A stretch of DNA of 64,000 bases from Plectrocnemia conspersa (GCA_009617715.1 VTFK01000099.1:848553-912552); one strand, 5' to 3'; positions 33,391 to 46,844 are shown, counted from the stretch's first letter. Made by a program: numbers and translations. The notes: generated by a model from the letters alone, not told the origin.

Positions 33391-35590
33391 TATACATTAT
33401 CTTACAAAAATTTGGTTTAGTTATTTTATACAGTATATTTTATAAGCCTATTCAATCTAAATTTTAAGGTGTTTTTTGCATTTTATATATTTAAAGTGTA
33501 AATATATAATTATTAGTTTATAGAGATTTACAAAAAAAAATAATTACATATATTGAAGGTTTAGCGGCAGACATGTGTTACTTTAATAATTGGCAGTTAT
33601 CCAACGATAACCATTGGGACCAATGCAACAGTTGCCTGTTATTTTAATTAATTATCTTTGCTCTAGTTTGTGATTAAACACTGGAAGGGTTCGCATCCTA
33701 TCATAATCACAAAATCAAACAACTGTTGCTTTGTTTTGCTTGGACACTGACTAACGATTTGATATTTTTAGACCTCAGCTGCCTTTGTTCATAAATTATG
33801 AAGCAACGTTACCTTTTTACGAAAGAAATATTTTTTTCCATCTAGATAAAAGCTTAGAGTTTGTCCTAGTTTATTGAGCAATACCTTGTACTTTATTTCT
33901 TTCGAAATAAAAAAAATATTCAAGAAATATATATATGCACATTCAAGTAAATTAAAGTATATAAATAATATTCTTTGAGAGTTACTAGTTTAATAATAGA
34001 AAAAATGCTACACTTTGCAGTTAAAATATAACTGATTCAGCATATAAAACGAAGTAATGAAGTTGATAAAATAAAGTAAATTTTAAGTACTTGGTTGTCC
34101 TATACTTCTTGACCATTGTTATCCGTTTTATATAGGAGAAACGGGAGAGGGTTCTGTGTAACCTTTATATATTCGGTATACTTTTAAATGAGTAAATATT
34201 TGAATAATCAATCCTAATATTGGTTAAAATTATTTGGATGCCTAAGGGTTAACGCTACTGTGTTTCACCCTTAAAAAATTCACACTGAATGGCAAAAGCG
34301 AAAGTCTAATTAGAATTGTATGAAAATCGTTCCGCGAAACAAAAGAGCCAGGAACTTAATGGGTTGCCTGTGTTGTATTGTTCGCACCTTTTGTCGGATG
34401 TTTTCTTTCCCTTTGTGAAAATCTCGCTCTGCGCCGTTTATTTTTATTGTTGGCAAGCTTTCGCGATCCCCACATGCCTCCTCGAAAACAATACGACCCC
34501 TAGGTGTTATCATACATGCGAACTACTACAAGGTCCTGAGACAAGTTGAAAATCTCGTCGGACTAAAGTTAACTTACGTCAGTGGAACGGGAAAGCCTTT
34601 TATCGTTTAATTATATCGGTGCCAAATTTAAGCTTTGGAATCGGTCTTCAAGTTACCCTTTTGATTTGAAGTAGTTTCAGTTCTTGGAAGTACTTAGACT
34701 GCCTTTCTATTGTGAAACTGTGCTACAGTTATATACTAGCAACCTTACACGATCAATCAGATTGTCATTACTTAGGAATGACATTACTACTCCATACATG
34801 TATTAATATAGTATGCACTACGTTGCTATATATATATATATTATTTAAAGTAGCTAATTTTTTTAGTGAGAGTAATAAAAAATATATGGTTATTGACTGA
34901 TTAACAATCAGTCCTTCAGTAAAGCTAATTAAAAGACGAATGCGCTTGTGGTTAGGCCCAATTTCAAATCCAACCATTAGTAAATAAGGTTTTAAAAATC
35001 GAAATAAAAATACAACTAACTATTTATAAAAACATTTCATAGATCATATTTTCCGCAAAAATTTACAATAAAAAAATAAAACATATTCTTATTTTAAAAC
35101 TCTTGTGGCGAGAGCCTGAAGTACGTTTGTGAATTACATAAAAAAATTGCTAGAATGTTTTAATTTTAAGATTTAGTGAGACAGACAAATTTTGACAACT
35201 ATACTATATATTACGTAATATTTATATTTTCATCATGATTAAATATAATATTTCGTATTATTAACGACGCACACAATACAAAGCATGAATTATATTCGGT
35301 TTTCATTATAAATTGCCACAATATATCTCGCGTTATAATATAAATTGAATACCAAAACTGGTCTGAACATCAAACATGATATTATTCGGTGTGTTTTATA
35401 AAATATATTCCAGTTTCAGTAGAATGAGTTTATAAAACGCCATACAATTTTCCTAACCGCAGTATTATATAAATGATTTTTAACCGTATGACTATCTAGT
35501 GGTATTTAAATGAGGACCATTATTGTAAATCTCCTGCTGAAACGAGAGAGGTATTATCGCAAAGTGTTCCAACAAGGGTATCGTACAAAT
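33391..35590. other. AT-rich spacer with one GC island
   Basis: No exon recognised. Island 34270-34560 is low in AT (CGTTCCGCGAAAC, GCTCTGCGCCG, CTTTCGCGATCCCC) with ORFs on both strands and no motif, possibly regulatory. A small stem-loop GACTGATT-AAC-AATCAGTC sits at 34895-34913. Confidence 0.45.
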
Positions 35591-35595
35591 AATTA

Positions 35596-35790
35596 CCAGC
35601 ACGATAGACTAGTGACTAATACCCGAAAGACATGGGTTCGAATCCTATATCAACATTTGCGTATTTAATTTTTATCGTATCTGAAATCAACAATTATTAT
35701 TTAATTTTATTTTCGATTTATTAGCACAGATTAGGTTTTCCTAGATTTTTATAATCTCACAAATGAATATGACGATGGTTAATTTGGCAT
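35596..35790 (+). mobile_element. SINE family A, copy 2
   Basis: A tRNA-like head with TAGTGACTAATACCCGAAAG and the B-box GGGTTCGAATCCTATAT at 35635-35651. The shared tail follows (AGCACAGATTAGGTTTTCCT, AGATTT, TCTCACAAATGAATATGACGA). This copy has the best-kept B-box of the five. Confidence 0.75.
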
Positions 35791-35799
35791 TATCTTAGG

Positions 35800-37165
35800 G
35801 TGAGATTTTTTTTATTATTAATAAAAATTGTGTTTTTTTATAATTTAATTTTAGTGGAACATTTTATATCGTTGTATACATTTTGTATATGCTAATTAAA
35901 CGTAAATTTTCCATGGGTGCGTCCGTAGGAACTAGACGTCTCTTAAGGTGGTTCAACTCTGTATTCTGGACATCGAGTTGGACCAAATAATGAAGAGAGA
36001 AGCGTTGACTTCTACAATCTAAGATGGTTTAAAGTTAATTAATTTTCACACAAACTCATTCGAAGTTAAAGTGCTCTTGAAGTTATGCCGCCTTTATATT
36101 TAATTGTAAATGTCAGTAGAAGTTGGCAAAAAATTTTTTTATAGGATTGTCGTGTTCTCGTATTTATACCCATGACCCTCTATATGGATTATTTTGTTTT
36201 TCATTCCTTACGGTGGGACGGCCAATTACAAAACGATGACCGTTAGGTAGTTTTGGAACAAATTTTTGTTCGTCGCTAGAGCAGATTAAAAACGGCCGCT
36301 TAGATGTCAGTTCCGAATGCACGTGTTAGCTTTTCAATAGATATTTTTTTCTTATTCATGTTGGGTACTTTGATTTTGATTAAATCTTTCGCTGTAACCT
36401 GACAGACGTAAGCCCAATGCGTTACAACTGCAAAAAGTTTTTGCTATTTTTTACGGTGGTGTTTCATTTTAACTAGTATTTTTTTGGTTTTAGACGTTAA
36501 AAACCCGTCTTTATTTAATACATCAAATTCAAAATTATGATACGCTTGAAAAAAATGTTTCATATATGAGCACTGCTTTTTCTTCTAGTTTTGAGTTAAT
36601 GTTTTTTAGAAATCACATAAAATCTGTAGCATAGGCTAATTTCTAATGTCATTTAGTATTCTGAGTTCAAAAATATCAATAAAATTTTACAATGACTGAG
36701 CCATTAAGCAGATGTATGATAAAATCTAGATAATAATAAAAAATTCACAGAACTGACTACACAGAACACAATTGGTTCAATAACATATGATTGATTGAGA
36801 TATTGAGATACAAAGTACCTGTTGGTAAATAATAATACAATAAGAAATTAGAAACTTTATGTCTTGAATTTCCACAATTTTTTTTAACTAATACTAAACC
36901 CATTCTCCACATATTTTTACCAACATCAAATGTGACACTTTTTAGTGAATTTAATTTATATTTGATTTGTGACGTTTTTCAACTTTAATAAAAATATTTT
37001 CGTCTGTAGTTGTTCTATATAGATTATTCATAAAAACTTTTTAATTTTACGATATATTCGCTACTTTGAAAAATGCTCGTACTATAATTTGACATATTTG
37101 ACATTAAAATCTTGATTCAATTGGATGAGGCTAAAAAAATCTACTTAAAATTCATTGCTTCGCTA
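35800..37165. other. AT-rich spacer
   Basis: No exon found. The section 35910-36320 is somewhat less AT-rich and may hold an old element or regulatory DNA; I could not match it to any family. Confidence 0.4.
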
Positions 37166-37171
37166 TTTAAT

Positions 37172-37230
37172 TGACTATTGATGTAACTTACAATGTGCTC
37201 AATTCTTCTAGTAATTATTTTCGCCGAAAA
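37172..37230 (+). repeat. Dispersed repeat D, copy 2
   Basis: GACTATTGATGTAACTTACA followed by ATGTGCTCAATTCTTCTAG matches 18296-18352 at most positions. Looser similarity goes on to about 37330. Confidence 0.6.
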
Positions 37231-37789
37231 CCAGATAGTAAATATATTTTCCTAAGACACATTTTTTCGGCTGCAACGATCAAACAAACACGTTAACTGA
37301 TTTTACTTGTAGCCTATTTTTAATTTTTATGAAATTAAAAATCGTTGTAATATTCTTTTTTTAGAATTTATATTTAATAACTAAAATTTATTAATTAGAA
37401 TTTTTATTAAACGGTAAGAATTATTTTGGTAGATGATCAGAATCATTTTTTTAGTTGGCAATAGTGTTATTGTATAGTGAAGCAAAGTAAATAACGCTGA
37501 AGATTGGTACAATTAGTTGATCTGTCATTTTCATGTCAGCAGTTTTAGGAGCAACTTCCTTGATTGGGCTCGCAACATTGTCAGATGGCAATACAACAAG
37601 CCAAACGTGCTCTCCACCGCCGTTCTGTTGTTATTCGGGCTTCGTTCTCTGATTACCTTCGCGTCCTACATATAATTAAATAGATTCGTTGCAGATTTGT
37701 TGAGAGTTATTCATAACTAATAAGATATTTCTAAATTAAATAATTTATTACTCATATATATTTATACATGTTTTTTTTTAATTCATATA

Positions 37790-38065
37790 TTTTAATTCTG
37801 ATCATCTTATATTTTTATTCTGACTGTAATTTTTTTTTATAACCATTTGAAATATATTCTGACCCCAAATGATATATTTATGACCATTCATTATTTTAAT
37901 TCTGATCGTCCTTTATTTTTATTCAGACGGTATGATATTTTTATTTAAATTATTTTATATTTATTTTAACCCTGAATAATATAATTATGACTGGGCTGTT
38001 AATAAAATTCTGACCGAGATTTGACTTTTAGTCTGACCCAAGGATAATTTAAATTCTGACTATTT
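37790..38065 (+). repeat. Short degenerate repeat array, TTCTGAC core
   Basis: The core ATTCTGA[CT] recurs at irregular steps of roughly 20-45 bp (near 37795, 37818, 37858, 37900, 38009, 38034 and 38053) together with variants TATGACC/TATGACT and TTCAGAC. AT-rich spacers lie between. It resembles, in style, the CCCCTGAC arrays in the arms of the fold-back element at 59424. Non-coding. Confidence 0.5.
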
Positions 38066-40484
38066 AATTTGTTGCCTTTTAAATTCGATCCTTATGTGTC
38101 ACATTTATTTTTAGAATATATTTTTGTGTCCTGAATAATTTATCAATAACACTTGTTCTTTGCTTTGTGAAAGAGCATATGTATTTATTATATTTAATAG
38201 CAGTTGGAATTAACCTAAAAATATGCTTATCATCATATTGAGTGTTGTTTAAGACTAAATTTAAATACATTTTCTTAATATTATATTAATTGTATTATTA
38301 ATTACAACTGTCTTTAGTTACGTAATTTTATTTCATTGTCTCTCTATATTTTATATTAAATTAAATATATATTTACATTATATAGGTACTCACAATTTAT
38401 TCAAAAAACGAGGCTTATCGATCACAAAGCACAGGGACAAGGTCATGTTAATATTAAAAATAAATTATTTATAGACATTACATAAGCACAATATACTGGC
38501 CAATACTGTAACTTTGCTCTTTGAACGAAACCTTATTAGCAATAATAATGATGTTGATTCTGTTCTGCTTTTAATTGAGCGCTTGACTGTTTGTTTAATT
38601 GGTTTCACGTGTTTGGTGCATGTGATCTGTATTAATTCCTGAATGTAAGCAATTATTTACATTTAGTTTCTATTAGCACACAATATTGGATATATTAGGT
38701 AATCACAAAATGATGTTTTTTAATGTTTTCAACTATAATTTTCTTTCACCTTTCGGTCAATTTTTTAATTTCATTGCCATGAAATGTTGAAGGCTTGGAT
38801 ATATTCACATAGTGTGCATTTTGCCATTTACCAAATAAATGGTAGTCCGAAGGAGCAAGGTCTGGAAAATAAAATTGATGAGATAATACCTACAACTAGG
38901 CATTCTGATTTATCGATGATTTTCCATAAAACCATCTTTAGCATTTACAGATATATAATGAATTTCATACCACTTCAAAAATATTTTTAAAGACCTTAGT
39001 TGCCAAGTTTTTTTTAGAAATTCATGTATGTAACATACAATTTTGGATAACATTCTTCCATCGTAAAGTTTTTTTAATATCAGAATGTGGAGTCGAGATG
39101 TGGATCAACACAAATATAACAAAATACGTACTCATGTATAATTAAAACATAAATTATCTCATTTATGTAAATATATTTGACACATCGGTTGAAGCTTAAT
39201 TATATAATATTATATTGTTCATTGACTGAAAATTAAATATTGATTTAATAAATTTGAAAGTGATAAATAATTATTAAAATAATTTGTTTGCAAGGAACTT
39301 ATTGTGTACTTTATGTAATATAAATAAATAAACCTATTCTGTGTGTGCTAAATATATTTAAATAGAAACAAACAACAAAGCAAATAACACCAGAATCGTT
39401 TTATGTAAAGTGCTGTTTCAATTTTAACAATCTAAAACTGTCTCAGAATATAAATATTTAGAAACATATTTGGAATGCACAACAATAACTTAGACGTTTA
39501 TAAATGGTGTTATTAAAACGTTTCACGTGTAAGCTGCATTCATTTCACGTTTGTGTCACCACGTATTACCGTAATATTTCTCCGGCTAATGGCGCCATTA
39601 AAAGTCGCCTGTCTTTTCCGCTTCTGCTTTAAAGGTCTGCAAAGTTTGTGTAGTCTTAAAAGGGTGAACGATTAATTGTTTTGAAAGCGTTCGATAAAGA
39701 TTTACGTTTGTTTGTGAAACACATTTGCCCGATTAAAAGTTGTGCTGTAGTGTTGACGCAATTTTGTGATTGTTTAAGTTCGTAGAATGTGAAAGTCTGA
39801 AAATAGAATTCGTTGTTTATGACATACTTCCAGAATACTGCACCGAATCTTGCATGATGAAATAATATTAAGTGGTCGGAATTTGTGTGGTGATTGTATT
39901 AAAGTAAAAAAATTAACATACTAAGTTGTACAGATATTTTGAAATATTAGATATTTAATTATTATTTTATTAGTATTTTCTTAGATTTTCGTAAAAATTT
40001 ATTTTGTTCGACAATTATTATTAATTGATATTTTTAGTTATTGCCATACAATAAGGAATGTAATAAAAAAAATAAAATGTGTTGCAATCACACTTGCAAT
40101 ACTTCTACTGAATTATATATTCTCCATATTTTTCTACAATTATTTAATCTAATTTTTTTATATTTGATTCGAAAAATAATGTATTTTTTGAAGCAATAAA
40201 TTCTTTAATGTAGTTTTTTATATCCGTTTTTGTAAAATATTTTATTCCACCTAAAAACTGCTTCAGGGTCTAAATATTTGCTAGTCGTTTAAAGTACTGT
40301 CTAAAGAAGACGTTGGGTAAGAAATTAATTCCCAATAAAATCTATTGATTTTTTCTTTCGCTTTCTTGGATTCATGAATGTCTTGGTGTAAGATTATCCA
40401 TCTATAAATTATAAGAGAATTTTTTTTTATAGTCTCTGAGTTACTTTCAAACGAATTAGCTGAGTACACCATGTGTCAAGGATT
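38066..40484. other. AT-rich spacer with one GC island
   Basis: No exon seen. The island 39490-39800 contains the perfect palindrome TAATGGCGCCATTA at 39587-39600, two CACGT words and several TCGCC/GCGCC words, and looks like a homeodomain-type regulatory element. A lone block at 37490-37670 just upstream is also GC-richer. Confidence 0.45.
39587..39600. promoter_or_regulatory. Palindromic TAAT site in island 39490-39800
   Basis: TAATGGCGCCATTA is an exact 14-bp palindrome: two facing TAATGG homeodomain-type half-sites joined through GGCGCC. It parallels GCGCATTAATGCGC at 12646-12659. Binding is inferred, not shown. Confidence 0.4.
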
Positions 40485-40666
40485 GCAATACCGGTATTGG
40501 GGCAAAATTGGCTTTTAGTACTACCGGTATTACATATTTTTTTTAAATCCGTAAATCTTGTTTGTTGAAAGCGATATATTTGTGACTTAGAACTACAAAA
40601 ATGACGATGCCCATATTGCTTAAAAGCAGAAGTGGAGAATAAAATTATTCTTATTGTAGGGGATTA
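40485..40666 (+). mobile_element. Dispersed non-coding element, plus-strand copy
   Basis: It matches the minus strand of 810-995: GCAATACCGGTATTGGGGCA near its start, AATGACGATGCCCATATTG and AAAAGCAGAAGTGGAGAATA in the middle, and TTATTGTAGGGGATTAA at its end. ACCGGTATT occurs twice in the first 60 bp. A shorter echo, AAAATGACGATG, occurs again at 40684-40695, just after the element. Confidence 0.65.
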
Positions 40667-40699
40667 ACATAAATAGTCTACAAAAATGACGATGTCATC

Positions 40700-41334
40700 C
40701 AGTCTCATCGGCCAATATTTTAGCGCGGTTTTTTGAATTTTTTTAACATCTATGATATGCGGAACGTGTCAATATTTGGTTGATCTTAGGCAATACATTT
40801 TCTTTATATTAAGCAAATCTAACGGTATATATCAGTTCCCAGTATTTAGTAGAGAAATTACGCCGCTGCAGCTTGCCAGCCTCTTTTTTATGATAGGGAT
40901 GGCTGGCAAAGTGAAAAAATGCAAGTTTTGCATACATGAAATCCTTTTTAATTTTTGCACATTTTTATTTTTATTCAGATATATTTTCACCTAAATAGTC
41001 CACGGAATATGCTTCACTAAATATAAGTGTTATTATATTGGCAATTGTCCATTTAGTGTCCAAACGTTCAAAGTGTGCGCGCCGAAGCTTATGCCATGAG
41101 AAGTTTACACTACCGTGTAACCTATGAAGTGGTTGTTTTATATTTTTTTTTTTATTTATTTTTCATTTTCACTAGTTCACTTAAAAATCAAAATATACCA
41201 AGTTTTGATAGAAAGATTTTTAATAAAAAAATTTGTACAAATTTAATTTATACTTCGGTGCTGATGTTTTGACGCTCCTTGAACCAGCCTATTATTAAAA
41301 AAATATTTCTTTTGTTACAGATTCGTTTGAAATT
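40700..41334. other. Spacer upstream of the second CpG-rich block
   Basis: AT-rich, with no exon. ORFs at 40752 and 41075 have no recognised motif. Confidence 0.4.
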
Positions 41335-41623
41335 TTTAAATCGTGCCGCTAGGCGGTGCTAGCGCTTGTGTGCCAAAAAAGTGTTAGTGCGATTGAATTT
41401 TTGCGCCGCAGGCGGCGCTGTGATCGCGATGCGTCCATCGCGCGAACCAGCACCAAAACGCCACTGCAATGTTAGCCCGAGCAGCGGCCGCCATCTTGCC
41501 GCGGCGGCCCTTTCAGCCGTTGCGGTGAGCGAGTGAACGGAAATGGACGACAAAGTCAGCTGATCCGCGGAAAGGAAACGGAAGAAGAGAGCCTCGGGCC
41601 GCTGCCACAAACCCAAAATGGTG
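41335..41623 (+). promoter_or_regulatory. CpG-rich promoter and probable first exon (ends ATG-GTG before a donor)
   Basis: This is the second strongly CpG-rich block. It ends AAACCCAAAATGGTG|GTAAGAAATT: a start codon in a good insect context (CAAAATGG, ATG at 41618-41620), one Val codon, and a donor at 41624. A two-codon first coding exon is a common arrangement. Upstream are the YY1/Pho-type word GCGGCCGCCATCTTG (41485-41499), a second possible donor GTGAGC at 41525, and two upstream ORFs: 35 codons from ATG 41429 and MDDKVS from ATG 41543. Near the left edge are two related words, CCGCTAGGCGG and CCGCAGGCGG (41346, 41406), reminiscent of CTCF-type sites. The gene product is unknown because no next exon is recognised in the window. 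The strand rests on the donor and start context; a divergent minus-strand start cannot be excluded. Confidence 0.55.
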
Positions 41624-44600
41624 GTAAGAAATTCCCATATCTTATTTATTTGAAAAATCCGAAGCAAGGGGTTGCTTGTGCTATTCGCCATTCACATGCT
41701 TCAGTCAATTAAATATCCATATAGAAATTATAAAAAAAATCGTAGTATTGCAGAAATCTAACATGCATATTAGAACAGTATTTTAGTTGTCAGTATAATC
41801 CATTAGCTTTAACCGCGCCTATTATTTTTTTTTGTACAGAATCTTCTGATATTATGATTAAATATTTGTGAATCTGTACCATTGGGCTTACACCTGTCAG
41901 GTTACAACAAAAATAAAAAAATGCCAATTTCTTTGCAATGTTATATTTTTTGGATTCAAAAGCTTACAAAAAATATTTTTATGTTTTAAAAATAACGTGA
42001 AGGACCGATAAGATAACAATTTTTGACAATTATATCTCAAGAGCAATATTTTAATTCTGCTCTGTGCCCCTACACGTAACGGTGCATCCCTCCCGGTGAA
42101 CAATCTAATCACAGGGCAAAAATACAAAGAGTGCTATAATCACGCGTTAAACAGTGTTATTGTTTACTTACATTTAAAAAGGAACAGACTCTGCTACTTA
42201 TACTATTTTAAGCACTGTGTTTATATGTGAGTGTTTACAATAACCCAGATTTATAGCTATAGTCTTAATTTTATTATAAGAAATGCTTCGTATTTAGGTC
42301 GACTTTGCATAACTTTTACTGTTTTTGAATATCAATGGTTAAAAACGCTCTTATAATTATTTTATAGAAGACCACTGAATCTTTTATTTTTAAGAACCTC
42401 AAATACCAATCGATTAAATTAAAATAAATAAAAATGACAATCATTTATTATATAGTAAAAGGTAATATTAAAGAATGAAAAATAAGGTTTTATGTCATTT
42501 TAACTACATAATTTGGCAAATCGAATCGATTTCGTTTCATGTGAAATATATAAAAATAATTCACTATAATATTTTTATATGTGATTTTTATACGGCGCAT
42601 ATAGAGGATTTATAATATTTTATTAATATAATAATTTACGAGTTTTATATTAAAATGTGCTATGAGCTTAAAGATATGAAAGAATAATTTTTCAATTACA
42701 TTTTCATGAGCCATATTTCCATTATTCAATGATTTATTTTGCTTATTAAATTATTGTTGGCACTAAAGTAAATTAAAATTATAAAAAAATTAAATTATAT
42801 TTAAACTATAATATATAACTACATTTTTCATTTTAATATATAATACTATTTATTATTTTTTTTTTATAAATTCATAATATTTTTGAGTTGCTTTATTTTT
42901 TTTTATAAAGTTGATAATATCTTTATTATAATATAAAGTTGATTTTTTGAAATGGAAACGAACGCAAACACAAAGTCGCATTATTAATATTGTAGTTAAA
43001 AGTTCGTCTCAGTATTTATTTTATCAAATACACTTCTTCAATATAATTTAAAAATATATTATCTTTAAGGTAAAGGTGTAGCAGTAATGTGAACTAAAAT
43101 CGAATTGTATTTGCGGTTTTATATTATTACCTTAACATGTTGTAACATCATGTTTTTATAGTAAAAACTAGCGATTTTTTTATTGATTTTATAATCCAGA
43201 CGTTGGCAACCACCTACAGTGTTTTTTGTACCGCAGTTCCACAACCACACTGTTAATACAATTCCAATTATTACAATTAATAATTGGGACAGTACTGATT
43301 AGTGCTGCAGCCTTCTACCGTGGATTTGATCTCTGTGTTACCTTCCAAGATTTATGGGGATCATCTTCCTTGATTTATTTTCAAAGTTATGTTCTATTAG
43401 ATAAGTTGTCTGCCAAGACTTATAGAGCCTATCTCTTCAGATTTAATTTTAGACTTGCTGATTTTAGAGTGGTAACGCTTATTCGCAACTGTCCTGAAAT
43501 CGTCATAGCGATGTGACATTTTATAAGGAAAGCTTTTCTACAAGATCACCATTCTGGTCTAGGCACATCTTGATCGCGTCACCACGATAGCTGATTCTTA
43601 AGAGTTTTCCCCATTTGCAACCTGGGGATCTGTCTGGTGATATAGACGTGTACATTCATAATAATATCTGCTAAATAAAATGTCATACCAAATCCATTAT
43701 ATTTATTAAATATTGGGGAGTTAAAGATTATTATTTACATATAAATCGTGATTTTTTTTTAATTTTTATAATTTCATGTAAGTGTCGCCAACTTGTAGCT
43801 GAGTTTAAGGGTTACCTAATCAATGTATCTCTAACTGCTAATTGCCACAAAAATTCGCAGATACGTAAGCGCACATCCGATTCAAACGTCCGCCTACCAC
43901 GATTTTTAATTGACAGTAAATCTATTTGAAATAAAATCTTGACTGGTTATATAAAATACAGCAATAATATTTTCGAGCGATTTAAAAATATTTTATTAAT
44001 AACTTAAATAATTAATATCACATTTATGAATTTATTCATATTATTTTTTAACGGTTTTACTATATCATTAAAAGCATAACTAAAATGTTACATAAATGTC
44101 ATAAAAACGGTTCATCGTCTAGCCAGTGAAATAAAAAAGAGCCTCCATAAAATAGTTTTCAACAACCATGCGGATGTTGATGCGACACTTTTCGCAAAAT
44201 ATATTCATGCGAACTCATTTTTCCAAGCCATGGCTAAAGCTCGCGTGGAATTGTCATTAATTCTGAAAAAGAGAACGCCTTCGTATTATAATAAAATTTA
44301 TTATACTATTTTTTATGCTGCCTTATTGTCCTGTCTGCGAAAGAGTGTCCCGTCCCGGCTTTCGCTTGTTTGCCTGCGAGCCTCAACCCTTTCCGAGAAA
44401 ATTATCTTTCTCCATTTAATTCCAATCCCCCGGAGCAAAGAGCTGACCTGGATTCTAGATGCATTCTGCATTCTAAACCCAGACTATTGAATATTTCTTA
44501 TATTACACCTCCGCCACTACGCGTTCCTTTCGGTATCAGATTGAGCTGGAAAACAATAAGCTTTTGGCAATTTGCCTCAGTGTGTATATATCGTTGGCCA

Positions 44601-46840
44601 TTTTCAAGGTCTAGTTATTATGTTTGTTCGATTTTCTAATATTAGAAACATCAATATATCATGCGGACATAATTTTCAATATGGCTGAGCTAACATTGAG
44701 TGGTGTTGATCTAACGTGTGAAACGAAAATATGCCAATCAGTATTAATTGCTTAATTAAGCGTTAATATATAGTGAAGCTTATATTTATTATTTTAATTA
44801 AATCATTAATTTTCAATAAAGACTATGTATAATTTTTTATCAACCCTTACTAATTGTTTGCCTGTGCGTAATTATGCTTGGTGTCAGCCCTTAATTTATG
44901 TATGGTATAATAAAAAGAGGCATGTCAAACCCATAAAGCAACGCTTCATTAGCTAATTCAATTGTATTATTTTTATTATACAAGTTTATTACAATGTAAT
45001 GAGCATTTTTAATTACCATTTTTTAATCGTGAGAAAATAAAAATAGTATTAAATTAAAAAAATATTTTAAAATATAAAACAATTTGTAATGTTTTATAAG
45101 TAAAAATTTATATTTGTATTGATAGTAGACCTTTATATTATCAATAATAAAACTTATATATTTCGTAAATATGAACATTTATATAGGGTCAATTTGTACC
45201 CCTCAGCCGTATTTAAATATCTAATCGATTAATTAGGTAAATGGGTACATCTGCTTATATAAAATAAACCAATATTTTAAAACAGCTAATACACATTTAA
45301 AGTTAAATTAAAATTATCACCCTAGGACATTGGGTTGTTTTGAATGTAACGCGTTTTTTTTAATGAATCTTTTGAAGTTTATCTTTGCTATTTACTTTAA
45401 AATATAAATTAGATAATACAAAGTACATGCTTAAGTAAGTGTTTTAGAAGTATCAGTTAAATAAAAAACATATTTTTAAAGTATGTACGGTCTTTAAAAA
45501 AATCCGATGGAGTTTAATAAATTTTTTTAAAAATTAATTCCAAGAATCTGATATAAAGGTCCTTTTTAATTTTAGACATGTTAATTTTTTACAAGGTCTT
45601 CATTACTTTTCAAAAGTTTTTCCTCAACTTTTTCTTAATAATATGTCACTTATTAATTTGAAGGACTTCATCAACGAGCTTTCATAAAATATATTTGTAC
45701 TCTTTTTTGCCTTTGAATATAAGACTGAGATTATTTTTTTTCGTCATAGTACAATAATCCTAGTATTTATTATTCTACTTAATAATCGTTTATTATTACA
45801 TTGACTAACAGACTAATTATTATTTTTGGGCTTTTTGGGACATTTCATACAATATATACCGACGAAAGAAAAAGTACTTCCGTTGTATAAATATTAATAA
45901 TATTACATTAAATAACAATAAAGCATATAAAATAGACGGCCAGACTAATAAAAATGAAACTCTGCTGTAGCGTAGCAATTTAAATAAATATTTTCAGAAA
46001 TGCAGCTGCACACACAAAATTGCTTTGCCATTATTGCTCAGTTTACAATGAAATTTTGCCATAAGAACAGATTTATTATATTAATATATTGTTCACAAAA
46101 ACAAATTGTGAAAATCTTTTCATAAATAAAACGTACAGACAGCATTTTTTTATTTTATTTCATACAAGAAATAGCTCATTTAAAAAAAATAATGTCAAAT
46201 ATGTACGACCTATATCGATTTTGATTATTTATTATGATATTTATCCGTAAGATTAGAAAAATCTAGTGTTTTATGCATAACTAAAATTAGTTTAAAAAAT
46301 ATTTTATTTTAATTTTATTATTGTAAGTTTTCATTGGCATATTTATAATTACGTATTAATAGTTTAACAGCTGTCTGAAATTTTACAATTAAGTTCACAG
46401 ACTGAGTTGACAAAATTTGTTTTTGTACTAAAAATCAGAATCTTTATATATGCATACGACTTAAAATATTTTATCCAGTATTTCTCTTTCTTGCGATTAA
46501 GGTAAAAACTACCGGTGTAAAATTTTACATTTACAATTTTTTAAAAACATAAATAATGGATTTTTATTTGATTTTTTGCGTGAGCTCGGTTATATATATA
46601 TTTCTTTAAGTTTGTTCTACTCAAGAATATTTTTTATGTTTTTTCTTGGACACGCATAATTAGCAGGTGAGCGCGTAAATAAATAGTCAACTTTTTATAA
46701 CAAAAAAAATGATCCATATTTTTTTGTTCCATATAAGCTATTTTTATGAGATATTATTAAAGAATTCTCAATACCTAATATGTACTATCTTAATTTTAAT
46801 TTATTATTGCTATATTTTTTTTTTTTATTTATTTATTAAC
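41624..46840. other. AT-rich stretch, presumed first intron
   Basis: No convincing exon. The block 43190-43640 is less AT-rich with a 96-codon ORF lacking any motif, perhaps an old element. The island 44160-44480 (GCTAAAGCTCGCG, GTCCCGTCCCGGC) may be regulatory. The rest is poly-A/T-rich. Confidence 0.4.
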
Positions 46841-46844
46841 GTAA

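Noticed and set aside
35596..35655. tRNA gene with B-box GGGTTCGAATCC
   Set aside because: Head repeats in four other places with a common SINE tail; it cannot fold as a full tRNA.
36120..36320. Possible mariner transposase fragment
   Set aside because: A few words looked familiar, but translation in all frames gave no recognisable transposase motif.
41359..41691. 110-codon minus ORF across the CpG-rich block
   Set aside because: Long ORFs are expected by chance in GC-rich DNA; plus-strand start and donor fit better. A divergent transcript is not excluded.
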